Below are positions 1 to 9,712 of a DNA stretch of 64,000 nucleotides, one piece after another; position 1 is the stretch's first letter, and each line of letters opens with the position of its first letter. The position numbers and the translations under genes are program-made. The notes under the pieces were generated by a model. That model made no database searches and was not told where the DNA came from. It saw only the letters and a program-made list of their open reading frames with translations. This DNA is from an uncultured Lachnospiraceae bacterium (lineage in GTDB: Bacteria > Bacillota > Clostridia > Lachnospirales > Lachnospiraceae), in assembly GCA_947169385.1 (NCBI GenBank), contig CAMVPR010000003.1, positions 1 through 64,000 on the forward strand. The letters are read 5' to 3'.

Positions 1-342
1 GCTCTTGCTTATGTCGGTGATACGGTTTTTGATCTTATTTTTAGGACTGTTGTTGTGAGTCGACATAATATGGCTGCCAACAAGTATCACAACGAGGTTA
101 AGAATTATGTTAGCGCGGTTGCTCAATCGGAGATGGTTGAGAAGATGAAGGAGCATTTTACTGAAGAGGAAGAGAGAGTGTTTCTCAGAGGAAGGAATTC
201 GAAGCCTTATAATAAGGCGAAGAATGCTTCGGTTATTGAGTATCAGAGGGCGACCGGGTTGGAGTGTTTAGTGGGGTATTTGTATCTAAAAAAGGATATG
301 AAGCGTGTAATTGAGTTGATTCACTATGCGGTGGATGAATGA
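1..342 (+). CDS. mrnC: Mini-ribonuclease 3 (Mini-III), C-terminal part
   Basis: The reading frame is open from the first base and ends at 342, so the gene starts outside the window; the track start at 55 is internal. The first residues, ALAYVGDTVFDLIFR, match the RNase III-type motif of Mini-III, which carries the catalytic Asp and lacks a double-stranded RNA-binding domain. In Firmicutes this enzyme matures 23S rRNA ends. The rest (ERVFLRGRN, YQRATGLECLVGYLYL) fits the helical C-terminal half. rlmB and sigH follow, which is the usual neighbourhood (cysS-mrnC-rlmB-sigH). Only the extreme N-terminus appears to be missing. Confidence 0.9.
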   Translation, partial: ALAYVGDTVFDLIFRTVVVSRHNMAANKYHNEVKNYVSAVAQSEMVEKMKEHFTEEEERVFLRGRNSKPYNKAKNASVIEYQRATGLECLVGYLYLKKDMKRVIELIHYAVDE

Positions 343-377
343 ATAATTTATATGTCATTCTGAGTGAACCTCATTCT

Positions 378-428
378 GTCATTCTGAGCGAAGCGAAGAA
401 TCTTTATCCTGAACGAAGTGAGGGATAA
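378..428 (+). repeat. Composite TCATTCTGAGCG...GGGATAA repeat
   Basis: The unit starts GTCATTCTGAGCGAAGCGAA, continues through GAATCTTTATCC and closes with GAAGTGAGGGATAA. Near-identical full units lie at 43865-43915 and 45533-45573, and shorter first-half copies occur at many other intergenic sites. A degenerate copy precedes it at 354. The TTATCC and GGATAA ends are inverted, so the second half can form a hairpin. Confidence 0.85.
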
Positions 429-439
429 TTAATTATGAC

Positions 440-583
440 GAGCCCGGCAGCACTATGCTATGTCGGACACGCTCTCGCTTCGTAAAAACGTAGCGGTACT
501 AAATTCGTACTTCGCGATGCTTGTACTCATTAAGTACCGACGTTTTTAAAGAGTCCGACGTAAGCATATGTGCTGCCGGGCTC
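440..583. repeat. Large imperfect inverted repeat
   Basis: The outer arms GAGCCCGGCAGCA (440-452) and TGCTGCCGGGCTC (571-583) are exact complements. Pairing continues inward with interruptions (TGTCGGAC with GTCCGAC, AAAAACGT.GCGGTAC with GTACCGACGTTTTT). The whole can form one hairpin of about 144 bases. No reading frame and no T-run was found, so it resembles a miniature palindromic element rather than a terminator. Confidence 0.75.
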
Positions 584-602
584 TGTATGGTATAGAAAAC
601 CT

Positions 603-629
603 GTCATTCTGAGCGAAGCGAAGAATCTT
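603..629 (+). repeat. Short TCATTCTGAGCG repeat
   Basis: This is a second, first-half-only copy of the family seen at 378, ending at GAAGAATCTT. It lacks the GGGATAA half. Confidence 0.8.
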
Positions 630-640
630 AATTAATTACA

Positions 641-664
641 CTCAGGGTGGCGGAGCCACCGGGG
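641..664. repeat. CTCAGGG-GGTGGCGGAGCCACC hairpin
   Basis: GGTGGC-GGA-GCCACC forms a stable stem. Related elements with compensating changes (GGTGG-TGGAA-CCACC, GGCGGC-GGA-GCCGCC) lie at 15933 and 16018, so the pairing is conserved. Here it ends immediately before the GGGGAAAGG upstream of rlmB and could affect that gene's translation. Confidence 0.65.
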
Positions 665-678
665 AAAGGTATGATGGT

Positions 679-1419
679 ATGGAGAAGAATATTGGTACTA
701 TAGAGGGTAGGAACCCTGTGTTAGAGGCTTTTAGAGCTGGCAACGCGGTTGACAAGTTATACGTTCTTAAGGGATGTTTCGATGGCCCGGTGCAGTCTAT
801 TGTCAGGGAGGCCAAGAAGCAGGGAACTCTTATTGATTTTGTTGATAAGACAAGGCTTGATCAGATGTCTGAGACAGGACACCATCAGGGTGTTATCGCC
901 AAGGTTGCAGCCTACGATTATTCAAGTGTTGATGACATTTTGGCAAATGCTAAAGACAAAGGTGAAGATCCTTTTATTATTATATTGGACGGAATTGAAG
1001 ATCCGCATAATCTTGGGGCGATTATAAGAACAGCCAACTTGAGTGGTGCTCATGGCGTTATTATTCCTAAGCACAGAGCTGTGGGGCTTACTTCTACGGT
1101 TGCCAAGACTTCTGCCGGGGCACTTAATTACACTCCGGTTGCTAAGGTTACCAACCTATCACAGACTATTGATGAGCTTAAGGATAAGGGATTATGGTTT
1201 GCCGCTGCTGCGATGGATGGAGATGTTATGTACAGAGCCAATCTTAAAGGGCCTATCGGTCTTGTTATAGGTAATGAAGGCAGCGGGGTTAGCCGTTTGG
1301 TTAGAGAGCACTGTGATATGACAGTTTCAATCCCGATGAGCGGAGATATTGATTCGCTTAACGCTTCGGTTGCTGCCGGAGTACTTGCTTTTGAGGTGGT
1401 ACGACAGAGGATGTCATAA
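679..1419 (+). CDS. rlmB: 23S rRNA 2'-O-ribose methyltransferase of the RlmB/TrmH family
   Basis: This 246-residue protein is a SPOUT-class RNA 2'-O-methyltransferase, expected to methylate a guanosine of 23S rRNA using S-adenosylmethionine. The N-terminal 75 residues form the small L30e-like RNA-binding domain typical of RlmB. The catalytic domain shows all three family motifs: DPHNLGAIIRTA, LVIGNEGSGVS and SIPMSGDIDSLNASVAAGV, which form the trefoil-knot cofactor site. The length is typical. It lies between mrnC and sigH, as in many Firmicutes. A purine-rich site precedes the ATG, and sigH starts 15 bases after the stop, so the two are probably co-transcribed. Confidence 0.93.
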   Translation: MEKNIGTIEGRNPVLEAFRAGNAVDKLYVLKGCFDGPVQSIVREAKKQGTLIDFVDKTRLDQMSETGHHQGVIAKVAAYDYSSVDDILANAKDKGEDPFIIILDGIEDPHNLGAIIRTANLSGAHGVIIPKHRAVGLTSTVAKTSAGALNYTPVAKVTNLSQTIDELKDKGLWFAAAAMDGDVMYRANLKGPIGLVIGNEGSGVSRLVREHCDMTVSIPMSGDIDSLNASVAAGVLAFEVVRQRMS

Positions 1420-1434
1420 CGAGGAGAGGTGTTA

Positions 1435-2028
1435 ATGAACGAGGCTAAAGAGCTTGAACTTATCAGAAAGAGTAAAAACGATGATTCTATAGCTATGGAG
1501 ATTCTTTTGAATAAGTATAGGGGTATGGTTATTAAAGAGAGCAGAAAGCTTTATCTCATTGGAGCCGACGAGGAGGACCTTATCCAAGAAGGAATGATTG
1601 GTCTTTTCAAGTCTATCAGGGACTATGATGAGTCGGCAAATGTTGATTTTCTGGGCTTTGCAAGCATTTGCATTAAGAGACAACTTGCAAGCGCGGTTAG
1701 GCGCGCTAACCGGGGCAAGTTTAAGATACTTAACGATGCTTTATCTATTGATGCGACCGCCGACGAGGAGAATGGCGGAAGCATAATGGACTATCTTGAT
1801 TCGGATGTTTTAAGTCCCGAGGATAGGGTTATTGAGATGGAGAGGATTGACATGATTTGGGAGTCAATCAGGAACAATCTCTCAGACTATGAGAAGAGTG
1901 TGCTTGAGCTTTATCTTGATGGCTACAAATACGACGAGATAGGCAAGAAACTCGATAAAGATACCAAGTCAATAGACAATGCCATACAGCGCATCAGGAG
2001 TAAGCTTTCAGTGGCTATTGATGAGTGA
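1435..2028 (+). CDS. sigH: RNA polymerase sigma factor SigH (Spo0H-like)
   Basis: A sigma-70 family factor of 197 residues. Region 2 is visible (KYRGMVIKESRKLYLIGADE, DLIQEGMIGLFKSIRDYD), and a C-terminal region 4 helix-turn-helix follows (LSDYEKSVLELYLDGYKYDE). Location next to rlmB/mrnC and the sequence point to the SigH group, which in Bacillus controls entry into sporulation and competence. The track start is a GTG at 1429, but the GAGGAGAGG site at 1421-1429 is correctly spaced only for the ATG at 1435. A strong terminator follows. Confidence 0.9.
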   Translation: MNEAKELELIRKSKNDDSIAMEILLNKYRGMVIKESRKLYLIGADEEDLIQEGMIGLFKSIRDYDESANVDFLGFASICIKRQLASAVRRANRGKFKILNDALSIDATADEENGGSIMDYLDSDVLSPEDRVIEMERIDMIWESIRNNLSDYEKSVLELYLDGYKYDEIGKKLDKDTKSIDNAIQRIRSKLSVAIDE

Positions 2029-2089
2029 TTTCAAGGGAGTATACGGAATTATGGGTGTAACTAGCAGATATTAATTGCATTAATTATAG

Positions 2090-2128
2090 TAAACGCAACA
2101 CTTTTATGGTGTTGCGTTTAACTTTTTT
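2090..2128 (+). terminator. Rho-independent terminator of rlmB-sigH
   Basis: A perfect 12-bp stem (TAAACGCAACAC / GTGTTGCGTTTA) with a six-base loop is followed by ACTTTTTT. Confidence 0.9.
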
Positions 2129-2148
2129 GAAATTTTTAAAAATAATGC

Positions 2149-2177
2149 TTGCTAAGAAATATAAAATGTGATATTAT
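2149..2177 (+). promoter_or_regulatory. Sigma-A promoter of tRNA-Thr
   Basis: TTGCTA (2149-2154) and TATTAT (2172-2177) are separated by 17 bases and lie just upstream of the tRNA. The same -35 hexamer and spacing recur at the candidate small RNA near 45.7 kb. Confidence 0.75.
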
Positions 2178-2191
2178 ACCGTTTGTTGAGT

Positions 2192-2264
2192 GCTTCCATA
2201 GCTCAGGTGGTAGAGCGCATCATTGGTAATGATGAGGTCACGGGTCCGACTCCCGTTGGAAGCT
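2192..2264 (+). tRNA. tRNA-Thr (anticodon GGT)
   Basis: The 73-base sequence folds as a standard cloverleaf. The acceptor stem is GCTTCCA/TGGAAGC, the D-arm GCTC...GAGC, the anticodon stem CATCA/TGATG around loop TTGGTAA, and the T-arm ACGGG-TCCGACT-CCCGT. The loop gives anticodon GGT, threonine. The 3' CCA is not encoded. Confidence 0.96.
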
Positions 2265-2268
2265 TTAA

Positions 2269-2309
2269 GGCTTAAATCCTTGATAATATAGGATTTAAGC
2301 CATTTTTTT
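2269..2309 (+). terminator. Terminator after tRNA-Thr
   Basis: An 11-bp stem GGCTTAAATCC / GGATTTAAGCC is followed by ATTTTTTT. Confidence 0.9.
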
Positions 2310-2355
2310 GTCATTTTTTTAAGCTTTTATACTTTATTTTTGTTATAGAAAATGC

Positions 2356-2361
2356 TATAAT
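2356..2361 (+). promoter_or_regulatory. Extended -10 element before the SleB-like gene
   Basis: TATAAT preceded by TGC forms an extended -10 (TGCTATAAT). No good -35 hexamer is visible. The same extended -10 recurs at four other promoters in the window. Confidence 0.5.
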
Positions 2362-2395
2362 ACTGACATCTATGTGATTACAAGGATGATGTTTT

Positions 2396-2983
2396 ATGAA
2401 TTATAATATTTATAAAAGAATAATATCCATTCTTATAGCGATTCTGCTGGTGTTATCGCCTGTTAGTGTTTACGCAGAGGATAATCCGACAGACGCTTTA
2501 TTTATGGACAATATAGAAGTTTATTCGACAACGATGACACCGAGATATTCATATGATTATGGTGCGAGTGACCTTAAGATTATGACCTGTATCATTTACG
2601 CCGAGGCAGGTAACCAATCTCAGAAGGGTAGAGTTGCGGTCGGCAATTGCATTATGAACAGGGTTAGAGATCCGCGATTCCCTAACAATATTCATGATGT
2701 TGTATATGCTAAGAATCAGTTTACGGCAGTTACAGGCGCTCATTACAAGAATGCGCTTAAGCAATACAGCAAGATTAATAAGACCAACACAATTGTTGCT
2801 AAGACAATGAGGAAATGCAAAACTGCGGCCAAGACAGCTATGGGAGGAACCAGTTATATCGGAACTTATCTCTTTTATGCGAGGTATGATAACTGGCTTG
2901 CGAAGAAGGCGCTTAACGATCCTTCTGTGCACACCAAGCGTTTGGGCGATCATGTATTTTTTGACGAATATCCTAAGAATTAA
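2396..2983 (+). CDS. Secreted cell-wall hydrolase, SleB/CwlJ type
   Basis: A 195-residue protein that starts with a signal peptide (basic YKR, then about 18 hydrophobic residues, cleavage near VYA). The mature part is a Hydrolase_2 domain typical of spore-cortex lytic enzymes SleB and CwlJ. IIYAEAGNQSQKGRVAVG carries the presumed catalytic Glu, followed by IMNRVRDPRFPNNIHDVVY, and the domain closes with FYARYDNW...HVFF. It should act outside the membrane on peptidoglycan. There is no separate binding domain, so a role in vegetative wall remodelling is as likely as one in spore germination. It has its own -10 element and precedes glnS by 15 bases. Confidence 0.88.
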   Translation: MNYNIYKRIISILIAILLVLSPVSVYAEDNPTDALFMDNIEVYSTTMTPRYSYDYGASDLKIMTCIIYAEAGNQSQKGRVAVGNCIMNRVRDPRFPNNIHDVVYAKNQFTAVTGAHYKNALKQYSKINKTNTIVAKTMRKCKTAAKTAMGGTSYIGTYLFYARYDNWLAKKALNDPSVHTKRLGDHVFFDEYPKN

Positions 2984-2998
2984 TAATAGGAGGACATT

Positions 2999-4696
2999 AT
3001 GGCTGAGGATAAGATTATTACAGAGAATGAAGACAAGGAAGTAGTTTCTAAGAACTTCATTGAGCAGGAGATAGATAAGGATTTAGCAGAGGGTGTTTAC
3101 GACAAGGTGGTTACAAGATTTCCACCTGAGCCTAACGGATATCTTCATATAGGACACGCCAAGTCTATACTTCTTAACTACGGTTTGAGCAAGAAGTATA
3201 ACGGTACATTTCATTTGCGTTTCGATGATACCAACCCTACCAAGGAGAAGACTGAGTTCGTTGAGTCAATCAAGAAGGATGTTGAGTGGCTTGGTGCAGA
3301 TTTTAAGGATCATCTTTATTTCGCATCTGATTATTTTGACAAGATGTATGAGGCAGCAATTACCCTTATCAAGAAGGGTAAGGCTTATGTATGTGATCTT
3401 TCACCTGAGGAGATTAGAGAATATAGAGGAACTCTAAAGGAGCCCGGTAAGAACAGCCCTTATCGTGATCGTTCAATTGAGGAGAATCTGGACCTTTTCG
3501 AGCGTATGAAGAATGGAGAGTTTCCTGATGGTAGTAAGGTATTAAGAGCTAAGATAGATATGAGCGCAGGTAACATCAATATGCGTGACCCTATCATTTA
3601 CCGTATTGCAAGGATGACTCACCACAATACAGGAGATAAGTGGTGTATCTATCCTATGTATGATTTTGCTCATCCTATTGAGGATGCGATTGAGGGTGTT
3701 ACACATTCAATCTGTACGCTTGAGTTTGAGGATCACAGACCGCTTTATGATTGGGTTGTAAGAGAGGTTGGATTTGAGCATCCACCTAGACAGATTGAGT
3801 TCGCTAAGCTTTACCTTACCAACGTTATTACCGGTAAGAGATACATCAAGAAGCTTGTTGAGGACGGAATTGTTGACGGTTGGGATGATCCAAGACTTGT
3901 TTCAATAAGCGCATTAAGAAGAAGAGGTTTCACGCCTGAGTCTATCAAGATGTTTATGGAGCTTTCAGGTGTTTCTAAGGCTAACTCTTCGTCTGATTAT
4001 GCTATGCTCGAGTACTGTATCAGAGAGGATCTTAAGCTTAAGAAGCCTAGAGTTATGGCAGTGCTTGATCCTATTAAGCTTGTCATTGACAATTATCCTG
4101 AGGGACAGACAGAGGAGCTTGAGGTTGACAATAACCTTGAGAATGAAGAACTTGGTAAGCGTATGGTTCCATTTTCAAGAGAGTTATATATTAACAGAGA
4201 TGACTTTATGATTGAGCCACCTAAGAAGTATTTCAGACTTTTCCCTGGCAATGAAGTAAGACTTATGAATGCTTATTTTGTGACCTGTACAGGTTATGAG
4301 ACAGATGATGACGGCAATGTTACCGTAGTTCATGCTACTTATGATCCTGAGACCAAGAGCGGTTCCGGCTTTACAGGACGCAAGGTCAAGGGTACTATTC
4401 ACTGGGTTAATGCAGCTACTGCTATCAAGGCAGAGGTTAGATTATACGAGAATATTGTTGATGAAGAGAAGGGTGTATATAACGAGGAAGACGGAACAGT
4501 TAATGTCAATCCTAATTCTTTGACGGTTCTTAACGAGTGTTACTTAGAGCCTTCATTGAAGGATGCTAAGGCGTATGACAGCTTCCAGTTCGTAAGACAG
4601 GGTTATTTTACTGTTGATGCTAAGGATTCTACTCCGGATCATATGGTATTTAACCGTATTGTTTCCCTTAAGAGTTCATTTAGACCTGGCAAATGA
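2999..4696 (+). CDS. glnS: Glutaminyl-tRNA synthetase
   Basis: A 565-residue class I aminoacyl-tRNA synthetase that charges tRNA-Gln with glutamine in the cytoplasm. The HIGH-type signature lies in [17 protein letters not shown], and its [11 protein letters not shown] form distinguishes GlnRS from GluRS. The KMSKS equivalent appears as VSKAN near residue 327. The C-terminal anticodon-binding beta barrels are complete ([14 protein letters not shown]). The length equals the usual bacterial GlnRS. A strong AGGAGG lies 7 bases before the ATG. Its presence suggests direct glutaminylation rather than sole use of the amidotransferase route. Confidence 0.96.
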   Translation: MAEDKIITENEDKEVVSKNFIEQEIDKDLAEGVYDKVVTRFPPEPNGYLHIGHAKSILLNYGLSKKYNGTFHLRFDDTNPTKEKTEFVESIKKDVEWLGADFKDHLYFASDYFDKMYEAAITLIKKGKAYVCDLSPEEIREYRGTLKEPGKNSPYRDRSIEENLDLFERMKNGEFPDGSKVLRAKIDMSAGNINMRDPIIYRIARMTHHNTGDKWCIYPMYDFAHPIEDAIEGVTHSICTLEFEDHRPLYDWVVREVGFEHPPRQIEFAKLYLTNVITGKRYIKKLVEDGIVDGWDDPRLVSISALRRRGFTPESIKMFMELSGVSKANSSSDYAMLEYCIREDLKLKKPRVMAVLDPIKLVIDNYPEGQTEELEVDNNLENEELGKRMVPFSRELYINRDDFMIEPPKKYFRLFPGNEVRLMNAYFVTCTGYETDDDGNVTVVHATYDPETKSGSGFTGRKVKGTIHWVNAATAIKAEVRLYENIVDEEKGVYNEEDGTVNVNPNSLTVLNECYLEPSLKDAKAYDSFQFVRQGYFTVDAKDSTPDHMVFNRIVSLKSSFRPGK

Positions 4697-4712
4697 TATA
4701 GGAGGAATCTAG

Positions 4713-5534
4713 ATGGGTTTATTTTCCAAGAACAAAGCTCCTGAAACAGTCGAGCCTGTTAAGAAAGTTGAAGAAGTTAAAGAGATAGTCATAAGAGATG
4801 AGATTATTGCAAATGAAGACGAGTATATTTTCGATAAATCATTTCAATGTCCTCTTTGTGACAAGAATTTCAAGATGAAGAAGATGCGAATTAACAAGGA
4901 CAGAATTATGTCTCAGGATACCGATCTTAGAAATGTTTATTCTAAGGTGGACCACTACAAATACGGTGCATTGGTGTGTCCGAGATGTGGCTATGCGGCT
5001 CTTGATGATATGTTTAAGCCACTTGCCAAGTCCAGAAAAGACATGGTTAAAGAAGGGATAAGCGCTGAGTTTAGTGGGCTTGATCTTCCGGATGGACCGT
5101 TTTCCTATGATGATGCGATAAGAATTCACGAGCATATCAATAAGTGCAATGACGTTAGAGAGGCTAAGGCGAGCGAGAAGGCATTTAGCTATCTTAGAAT
5201 GGCTTGGCTTTATAGAGGTAAGAATGAGTGTACCGAGTCTCCAAGTGCCAAGGCTGATTTGCAGGCTAAGGAAGATGAGTACATTGCTAAAGCACAGGAA
5301 GCATTTGTCGAAGCGATAGGCAACGAGACATTTCCTATGTGTGGTTTAGATGAGCAGACAGTCAATTATATATTGGCAGATCTTTCGAGAAAGCTTCTTA
5401 AGTTCAATGATGCTTTTCAACTTATAAGCAGAATTGTGGTCTCTAATTCCGCTCCTGCACGTCTTAAAGACAAGGCGCGTGATTTAAGAGAGATCATGGA
5501 TGAAGATAAGAAGAGACTTGGAATAGAAGATTAG
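4713..5534 (+). CDS. DUF2225 family zinc-binding protein
   Basis: This 273-residue soluble protein matches the DUF2225 family, whose function is not known. After a charged N-terminal 40 residues, two CxxC knuckles (FQCPLCDKNF and VCPRCGYAALDDMF) form a likely zinc site around residues 48 and 93. The remainder is helical and TPR-like (SYLRMAWLYRGKNE, LLKFNDAFQLISRIVV). It starts 16 bases after glnS behind a GGAGG site, and the next gene follows within 17 bases, suggesting a small operon. I do not infer a specific role. Confidence 0.82.
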   Translation: MGLFSKNKAPETVEPVKKVEEVKEIVIRDEIIANEDEYIFDKSFQCPLCDKNFKMKKMRINKDRIMSQDTDLRNVYSKVDHYKYGALVCPRCGYAALDDMFKPLAKSRKDMVKEGISAEFSGLDLPDGPFSYDDAIRIHEHINKCNDVREAKASEKAFSYLRMAWLYRGKNECTESPSAKADLQAKEDEYIAKAQEAFVEAIGNETFPMCGLDEQTVNYILADLSRKLLKFNDAFQLISRIVVSNSAPARLKDKARDLREIMDEDKKRLGIED

Positions 5535-5551
5535 GTAAATGAGGACTGATT

Positions 5552-6244
5552 ATGAGTACAGATTGTGGAAGTCGTAAAGTATATATCGTTCTTAGTCGTA
5601 CCGGAACATTTGTGGCTAAGGGAATCAGGAGATTTACAGGCGAGCCGTATTCGCACAGCTCGATATCATTTGACCCTGAATTGAGAGTTATGTATAGCTT
5701 TGCAAGGCGAGGAATATACAATCCGCTTAATGCAGGTTTTATTGAGGAGAGACTCGATACAGGTATATTCGGAAGAGAGACAGAGACCGGATGTGCAGTG
5801 TATTGCCTTGAGCTTTCTAACGAGGACTTTAAGAAGATTGAAGATGTAGTATCTACAATGGTTGCTAATAAGGAAGAGTATGGCTACAATTTTACAGGGA
5901 TGTTCTTAGCGGGCATTAATTATCCTGTTACTGCAGATAAAGCATTCTTCTGTTCTCAGTTTTTGGCATGGCTTATGGGACAGGTCGGAATAAGTATCGC
6001 CGACAAGGAATACTCGCTTGTTAAGCCTGGAGACATAAGGGATAGATTGAAGTCTTATATGATATATGAAGGAGTGTTGCAGGAGTATCCTGAATATCAT
6101 AGAAAGCATAATAATATCGATAACAAGTCAATATTAGATGTGGATTATCTTAAGAACAAGGCATATAAGAAGATGGAAGATCAGCATGAGAGTCTGGTCA
6201 AGAGACTTAAAGGTGTGTTCTTAGGACACCAGGAAGCAGTATAA
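5552..6244 (+). CDS. Permuted papain-like (YiiX/NlpC-P60-type) hydrolase
   Basis: A 230-residue protein without a signal peptide. GEPYSHSSISFD carries a conserved His near the start, and AFFCSQFLAWLM carries a Cys near residue 133. This His-before-Cys order is that of circularly permuted NlpC/P60 enzymes (YiiX/YebB group), which hydrolyse amide or ester bonds of cell-envelope or lipid substrates. FTGMFLAGINYP and LVKPGDI match the surrounding family pattern. The substrate cannot be read from sequence. It ends the glnS-DUF2225 group and is followed by a convergent terminator. Confidence 0.7.
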   Translation: MSTDCGSRKVYIVLSRTGTFVAKGIRRFTGEPYSHSSISFDPELRVMYSFARRGIYNPLNAGFIEERLDTGIFGRETETGCAVYCLELSNEDFKKIEDVVSTMVANKEEYGYNFTGMFLAGINYPVTADKAFFCSQFLAWLMGQVGISIADKEYSLVKPGDIRDRLKSYMIYEGVLQEYPEYHRKHNNIDNKSILDVDYLKNKAYKKMEDQHESLVKRLKGVFLGHQEAV

Positions 6245-6275
6245 CAAACCACCGGGTTTATAGCCCGGTGGTTTG
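6245..6275. terminator. Convergent terminator
   Basis: AAACCACCGGG-TTTATAG-CCCGGTGGTTT is a strong stem with A and T flanks on opposite sides. It serves both the hydrolase gene and the converging DUF6062 gene, whose stop codon lies right beside it. Confidence 0.88.
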
Positions 6276-6276
6276 T

Positions 6277-6993
6277 TTATGACATAAAATGATTGGTTTT
6301 GTTGATCATTCTTGGGATTGCGTCCCTTGAGTTTTTAGGGTCGGCGCCTTGATTTCTGTAGTCGTTAAGGTCGATGAACCACTCGATATCTCCGTTGACT
6401 CTGGTCATTCCGTCGAAGAATACCTTGTCCACTGCAGATAAGAACTCGTTTAGTTCATTGTCTTTAAGGTTCTTAGGCGCTTCCTTATAAAGCATTCCGT
6501 AGTGGTACACGCAGAATCCTTTAGATGAAGTAAGCTTGGCTCTGAATGCTGTATCCTTCTTCCACAGCGCGAATATCGTTCCGATATATCTTGAAAATGA
6601 ATCCTCTATTCTGTCACACACAAAGCATTTGCCTTCTAATGCATCAACGTAGTCACTTACGGAGTTGGTACCGCCTGCCTTCTTAAACAGACCTGCGGAA
6701 CTTGAAGGCTTTTGGTTAGACAGACCTTTAAGGTCTCTTATAATCTTCTGTGAGTGGGTGTCAAGCATGAGAGCCAATCCCAGTCTGTTCTTCTGCTCGT
6801 AAAGCATTCTTATGTGCTTATAGCAGAAACCTTTCTCGTCTGTTACGGCTCTGTTGTCATCTTCCATGTAGCTTGGGCCCATGGTAAAGTCTATTGCATT
6901 GTCCTCTAACTGCTTATACATAGCGCATACCGGGCATTCGCAATCTGCGTCAAATGCATCATTTACCGGAATTGTATATAATTGCTCTTTCAT
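6277..6993 (-). CDS. DUF6062 family cysteine-rich protein
   Basis: A 238-residue protein of unknown function that I recognise as DUF6062, common in Lachnospiraceae. It has four Cys-containing clusters (CECPVC, GFCYKH, KCFVC, GFCVYH), arranged as two repeats of a CPVC...GFCxxH pattern, which suggests two metal sites. The track begins at a TTG 18 bases upstream. The ATG at 6993 is preferred because AGGCAGG lies 6 bases before it and the protein then starts MKEQLYTI. It is convergent with the preceding operon and divergent from groES. Confidence 0.75.
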   Translation of the reverse strand: MKEQLYTIPVNDAFDADCECPVCAMYKQLEDNAIDFTMGPSYMEDDNRAVTDEKGFCYKHIRMLYEQKNRLGLALMLDTHSQKIIRDLKGLSNQKPSSSAGLFKKAGGTNSVSDYVDALEGKCFVCDRIEDSFSRYIGTIFALWKKDTAFRAKLTSSKGFCVYHYGMLYKEAPKNLKDNELNEFLSAVDKVFFDGMTRVNGDIEWFIDLNDYRNQGADPKNSRDAIPRMINKTNHFMS

Positions 6994-7075
6994 AGTAATC
7001 CTGCCTTTCAAATATAATCGGGTTCTTCTAACATTTTACCATAAACATACAGCTAAAAAAAGTTAAAAAAAGGTC

Positions 7076-7104
7076 TTGATTTTTTTCTTATATACGAGTA
7101 TTAT
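7076..7104 (+). promoter_or_regulatory. Sigma-A promoter of groES-groEL
   Basis: TTGATT (7076-7081) and TATTAT (7099-7104) with a 17-base spacer lie directly before the CIRCE operator. Confidence 0.75.
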
Positions 7105-7116
7105 ATGTATTGATGA

Positions 7117-7143
7117 TTAGCACTCGATTTAAGTGAGTGCTAA
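7117..7143 (+). promoter_or_regulatory. CIRCE operator (HrcA binding site)
   Basis: TTAGCACTC-N9-GAGTGCTAA is a perfect match to the CIRCE inverted repeat. It lies between the -10 element and the groES ribosome binding site, as expected for HrcA repression that is relieved by heat shock. Confidence 0.98.
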
Positions 7144-7191
7144 CAAACAGGATTACAGAATAAGAATTAATATTTTAAGGAGGTCTTCGTT

Positions 7192-7479
7192 ATGAAGTTA
7201 AAACCATTAGGTGACAGAGTTGTATTGAAGCAATTGGCTGCAGAAGAGACTACCAAGTCTGGTATCGTTCTTCCTGGTCAGAATAAGGAGAAGCCACAGC
7301 AGGCAGAAGTTATCGCAGTTGGACCTGGAGAGGTTGTTGATGGCGAGACTGTACCTATGGAGGTTAAAGTTGGAGATAAGGTTATCTACTCTCGTTTCGT
7401 AGGCAATGAGATCAAGGTAGATGACGAGGAAGTTATGGTTGTCAGCCAGAAGGATATTTTGGCAATTATCGAGGAATAA
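7192..7479 (+). CDS. groES: Co-chaperonin GroES
   Basis: A 95-residue Cpn10 protein that caps the GroEL cylinder and takes part in ATP-driven folding of cytosolic proteins. The family start MKLKPLGDRVVLKQ and the mobile loop region around TTKSGIVLPG are present, as is the end VVSQKDILAIIEE. Translation starts behind AAGGAGG. The gene sits under a CIRCE-controlled promoter and 35 bases before groEL. Confidence 0.98.
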   Translation: MKLKPLGDRVVLKQLAAEETTKSGIVLPGQNKEKPQQAEVIAVGPGEVVDGETVPMEVKVGDKVIYSRFVGNEIKVDDEEVMVVSQKDILAIIEE

Positions 7480-7502
7480 TATCATTTTCATATAATATTT
7501 AG

Positions 7503-9150
<1,648 letters not shown>

Positions 9151-9152
<2 letters not shown>

Positions 9153-9212
9153 ATTTAGAAGGCAAAAGTCCCTATCACGCTTGCGTGGTAGGGACTTTTT
9201 CTTTCTAAATCG
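9151..9212 (+). terminator. groESL terminator
   Basis: AAAAGTCCCTATCACGC / GTGGTAGGGACTTTTT forms the core stem (9164-9200). It is extended by an outer CGATTTAGAA / TTCTAAATCG pair (9151-9160 and 9203-9212). Confidence 0.85.
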
Positions 9213-9223
9213 AAACGATATGA

Positions 9224-9410
9224 GCGCGAAGAACGAGCAAAGCGAGTTCGAGAGCGCGAATAGCGAAGAATTGCGAGAGCGAAGCGAAGCAATTCGTGTT
9301 ATCGTTATAAAGATAAAAAACAAATCCAAGCGCGAAGAACGAGCAAAGCGAGTTCGAGAGCGCGAATATCGAAGAATTGCGAGAGCGAAGCGAAGCAATT
9401 CGTTATCGTT
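9224..9410 (+). repeat. Two tandem GCGCGAAGAACGAGC repeats
   Basis: Two copies of about 84 bases start at 9224 and 9330, with a period of 106. They differ by one substitution and a two-base indel. Each has an arm pair at both ends of the GCGCGAAG...CGAGAGCGCG segment and a second hairpin GAATTGC...GCAATTC. The track ORFs crossing this block are GAGCGAAGCG-type low-complexity frames and are not treated as genes. Confidence 0.85.
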
Positions 9411-9426
9411 ATTTATAGATTTTTTT

Positions 9427-9578
9427 AGAGCAATATATGTTATTTTCGTGGGCGCCTCTCGGCTCGATTGTGCGCAGCTCACGTTACTAAACGCATGCCC
9501 CCAAATGCTAAAGCATCTGGGGGCATTTGTTAAGTAACGAGGCGCACAAACGCCACGAAAGATAACATATATTGCTCT
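9427..9578. repeat. 152-base palindromic element
   Basis: The outer arms AGAGCAATATATGTTAT (9427) and ATAACATATATTGCTCT (ending 9578) are exact complements, extended by TTTCGTGGGCG with CGCCACGAAA. The centre is a second strong hairpin (ATGCCCCCAAATGC / GCATCTGGGGGCAT). The 45-base right arm (9534-9578) is found again, diverged, at 15969-16013. Confidence 0.8.
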
Positions 9579-9592
9579 TTTATGTTGGTGAA

Positions 9593-9619
9593 CGGTTATC
9601 GTTACATCTATACCATGCC
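9593..9619 (-). repeat. Right arm of the groEL-end inverted repeat
   Basis: This is the partner of 9126-9152. It is followed by GGTTTTTTTC. Read on the minus strand it resembles the last groEL codons plus the following nine bases. Confidence 0.8.
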
Positions 9620-9661
9620 GGTTTTTTTCAGAGAAAAAATGAGTATAGTTTTTTGAGGTTT

Positions 9662-9690
9662 GTCATTCTGAGCGTTAGCGAAGAATCTTT
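9662..9690 (+). repeat. Variant TCATTCTGAGCG repeat
   Basis: A copy of the family with GTTAGC in place of GAAGC, ending GAAGAATCTT, located before the FnIII protein gene. Confidence 0.7.
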
Positions 9691-9712
9691 TTATTGAAAG
9701 ATTCGCTAAAAT

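Larger units (their letters stand above)
343..678. other. Intergenic block built of repeats before rlmB
   Basis: I see no gene in these 336 bases. It holds, in order, a composite TCATTCTGAGCG repeat (378-428), a large imperfect inverted repeat (440-583), a second short TCATTCTGAGCG copy (603-629) and a GGTGGCGGAGCCACC hairpin (641-664). The last hairpin runs directly into the rlmB ribosome binding region. Confidence 0.8.

Noticed and set aside
7207-7491. Minus-strand ORF of 94 aa across groES, and similar shadows over glnS, groEL, echA, hypF and hsdR
   Set aside because: They mirror the codon structure of the real genes, have no ribosome binding sites and encode nothing recognisable.
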